From Haliotis asinina (lineage: Eukaryota; Mollusca; Gastropoda; Lepetellida; Haliotidae), in contig NC_090282.1 of the NCBI RefSeq assembly GCF_037392515.1, positions 33,903,054-33,967,053 of the forward strand: a DNA stretch of 64,000 nucleotides, given 5' to 3'. Shown piece by piece: positions 61,641 to 64,000 of this stretch. A program made the translations under genes and the position numbers. Below the pieces are notes generated by a model. The model saw nothing but the letters and a program-made list of their open reading frames with translations, had not been told where the DNA came from and made no database searches. Each line of letters starts with the position of its first letter. Position 1 is the stretch's first letter.

Positions 61641-63068
61641 AAACAGTCCAAACAGTTAAATTGATAACTTAAGTCCAGGTTAAGGTCATTACACACATCT
61701 GACACATCATTATGTCCAATGCTATGATTTCTGTTTGTCTGTTCATTCTATGTAATTTATTTGTGATTGTTTGTATTACTGGAGAGGTATACAATTAGTA
61801 TAAGTCTTTTACTTACCAATCTACGGAAATTTGTCTTCAACCAAACATTTCTCTGCCCCTTCAGTGGAAATTAACGCAGACTAAAACTATTCATACCAGC
61901 ATTTCCAGCTATTCATAAAACAAGCATTGTTTCATTAACAATCCAGTTTGTTGCGGAAGATGATGAATACACTAAACCTTAATTTATATGTAATTAGATC
62001 ACAGTTAGTACTTGAAAAAGTTTGCACTTATGAATGGCATATTAGATGTTTGCTCCAATCATGTGTAGACTCACTCACTCAAAATATAAATTAAAATAGT
62101 TGGCAATTAATTTATGTACAAATTGAGGTCCCCCCCCCAGTTTCCTGATGTCTAAGCAGGTAAGATGTCTTGGATGTTTGACCTAGTTGTGACTATTTAG
62201 ACAGAGATATTGAACTGACATTGACATATTCCAGAATATTGTGGTCATTTGGCTAAAATCCTCTCTAGTCCATTTATGTACTGGCATATATTATTTAGGG
62301 CACGATGGGGACAAATATATTGGATGAGACATGTATACACTTGCGAACCACTAACAATAGGAGTCAATAAGTGTTATTCTGACGTAACAGGATGTGAAGC
62401 AGCAACAATTGTTGATTGTCTGAGTGAAAATATGAAGGAGTGAACGTGTGATTTTCAGCTGATTTTCCATCTGCAAGCTTGACTCCTTTACACAGACAAC
62501 ATAATTACGAAGGTACTTGAGTTCACATGACCTATAAACGAATTTGTAGCGACACGGTCCGTAAGCGGTAGAGAAAACACTATATAAGAAATATAAATGG
62601 GTCACTGAAAGTCAGCGGTGACATCATTTCTGTGAATGAGGTTTATCATCATTATCATCATTTTCAGTTGACATCGAATGAAATAACACAAAATGCAATC
62701 ACGGGATTGCTCGGTTCATTCGGTTGAATGACAAGAGGTAGAATAAACCATCATAACACACGCTTTGATTGATTTGCATATGGGCATAACACTACATGGG
62801 AGTTTCTCAAATGTTTGTTGAGTCTAATGTTAATTCTAATGTCCCATTGAATTTGGAAAGGATTACCTGCTAGAGCAATTTGTTATTAAGCTTTGTCCGT
62901 ATGTAATGCCGACAACAGGCAGATGTTCGTGTTCATTGATTATAAAGCTTCAGACTTCAAATCAAAGTACAAACAGAAACAAATGTTAAATGGACACATA
63001 TTTATGTTGATCTACAAATCTGAACAAAGCAACATTGTTCTAAGTACACTGTGTTTCTATAAGCATGT
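61641..63068. other. Intergenic DNA between convergent genes C and D, no supported gene
   Basis: AT-rich sequence with a nine-C run at 62131-62139. Gene D transcription would end somewhere in this stretch; no poly(A) signal can be chosen with confidence. Confidence 0.45.
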
Positions 63069-63829
63069 TCATATCTTGTTTAACAGTTTATCATTGTCAG
63101 GAGTCGAGGGCGTGTCGAGGGTGCCACCTGGAGCTTTGACACTCACAGAGCTCCTGTTATTTTTACCCTCATTGATACCGGCTCGTTTCGAGGCACATTT
63201 GCAGATTGCTGTCGGAAGACCAAATAGTAGTGCCACTCCCGCTATACTTCCCACAATTATTAAGGCAACTTTCGGGAAGCTGGTATCTGTATCTGTAGTG
63301 ATAAACAAAGGCACTTGCGTTAACATAGGTCTTAAGATGAGTAACAATTAATATGTTTCGTTACTGCATAGTAATACATAAATGAAAATAATTAAATAGT
63401 TGTAACTGTAGTAAATATTAACCCTAGGAAACCTGTAAGACTAGATATCGATTGGTTCATAAAACGAGTGAAATTGTATCTGCAATTCAAAATATTCATA
63501 TCACTTGTTCTAAGGTAAACAAACTTAAAAAGGATCGAAACTGACAGTATCACCCAAGCCCGATTTTTGTTATTCAACAAAGAACATGTATTAATCTGAA
63601 CGATTCTTATTTTACTCTGCTTTGACGTGGCTACACATATTAGTAAAAACAAAACGTATTCAAAGCTTACCAACATCTTTGTAATGTGCCGTGTACAAGA
63701 TGCGGAATCCACTGCCGGATGTATGTGAATTCGTTCTGAATATCAGGAACATGAAAGAGCCCGAACTAGTTTTATTTGGTTGAGATTCTCCACACCAGCG
63801 CCCAAGAGAGGCTGCACTGGAATCAGAGC
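63069..63829 (-). CDS. Gene D (3' part): last CUB half and transmembrane exon of a fourth paralogue
   Basis: Two exons on the minus strand. The exon 63829-63671 (159 nt, the same length as exon 19 of A, B and C) encodes SDSSAASLGRWCGESQPNKT and HTSGSGFRILYTAHYKDV, the C-terminal half of the membrane-proximal CUB domain. The exon 63292-63069 encodes TDTSFPKVALIIVGSIAGVA, a transmembrane helix and a 40-odd-residue tail ending NDKLLNKI. Both junctions are GT-AG in phase 1, as in the other genes. The helix and tail differ clearly from A, B and C, so D is an older or faster relative. The rest of the gene lies beyond the right edge, and the gene points toward gene C, tail to tail. Confidence 0.85.
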
Positions 63830-64000
63830 CTGCAGATACAGAACCACACGACACAGATTAGGTCAAATGCTCAACAATGTTATAAATGTACAATATCCAT
63901 AAAATTAAATTTATTTAATACATACACACAAACACATACACAACGGGAGATAGTGGGACAAAGCGTGTGCAGCAAGGAAGCATTACGATTCAGAAATTCA

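Noticed and set aside
62893-63351. 152-codon plus-strand frame
   Set aside because: Mostly antisense to the last exon of gene D, which has matching splice phase and a transmembrane helix.

Overview
The window looks like nuclear DNA of a vetigastropod mollusc, most likely an abalone (Haliotis). The main evidence is the dispersed repeats: SINEs and LINE ends finishing in an (ACTC)n/(GTGA)n tail, of a kind I recall as very abundant in abalone genomes. GT-AG introns, many microsatellites and relics of several LINE and Tc1-like families also show an intron-rich animal. No organism was given, so this is inference.

The host content is a cluster of paralogous membrane-receptor-like genes. Three complete genes lie head to tail on the + strand: gene A (4189-15343), gene B (21264-39397) and gene C (45980-59641). 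The last two coding exons of a fourth relative, gene D, lie on the - strand at the right edge (63069-63829). I rebuilt A, B and C exon by exon from consensus splice sites and the three-way comparison. Each has 20 coding exons and encodes a signal peptide, six CUB domains, one transmembrane helix and a short cytoplasmic tail (about 843, 838 and 822 residues). Every CUB domain uses three exons with the same phase pattern. The sixth CUB domain lacks the first cysteine pair in all three genes. The ligand is unknown; extracellular recognition or adhesion is the reasonable guess.

Layout: 1-3871 LINE and a truncated LINE 3' end; 3960-15500 gene A with promoter block and poly(A) signal; 15500-21080 intergenic DNA with a duplicated 3' flank; 21080-39400 gene B, whose intron 12 holds a nested Tc1-like / L2-like LINE / fold-back insertion; 39400-45800 intergenic DNA with LINE and Tc1 relics; 45800-59650 gene C, with LINE pieces, a young SINE and a copy of its own 3' flank inside intron 19; 59650-63068 intergenic; 63069 to the end, gene D.

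History: B and C share exon lengths and SINE insertions (introns 1, 12, 14) that A lacks, so A split first and B/C arose later by duplication of a unit that included promoter and 3' flank. A 103-base identical tract across exon 6/intron 6 suggests later gene conversion between B and C. An RNase-H-bearing LINE, several SINEs and many LINE 3' fragments share a similar 3' tail, which suggests one retrotransposition machinery has shaped the introns.
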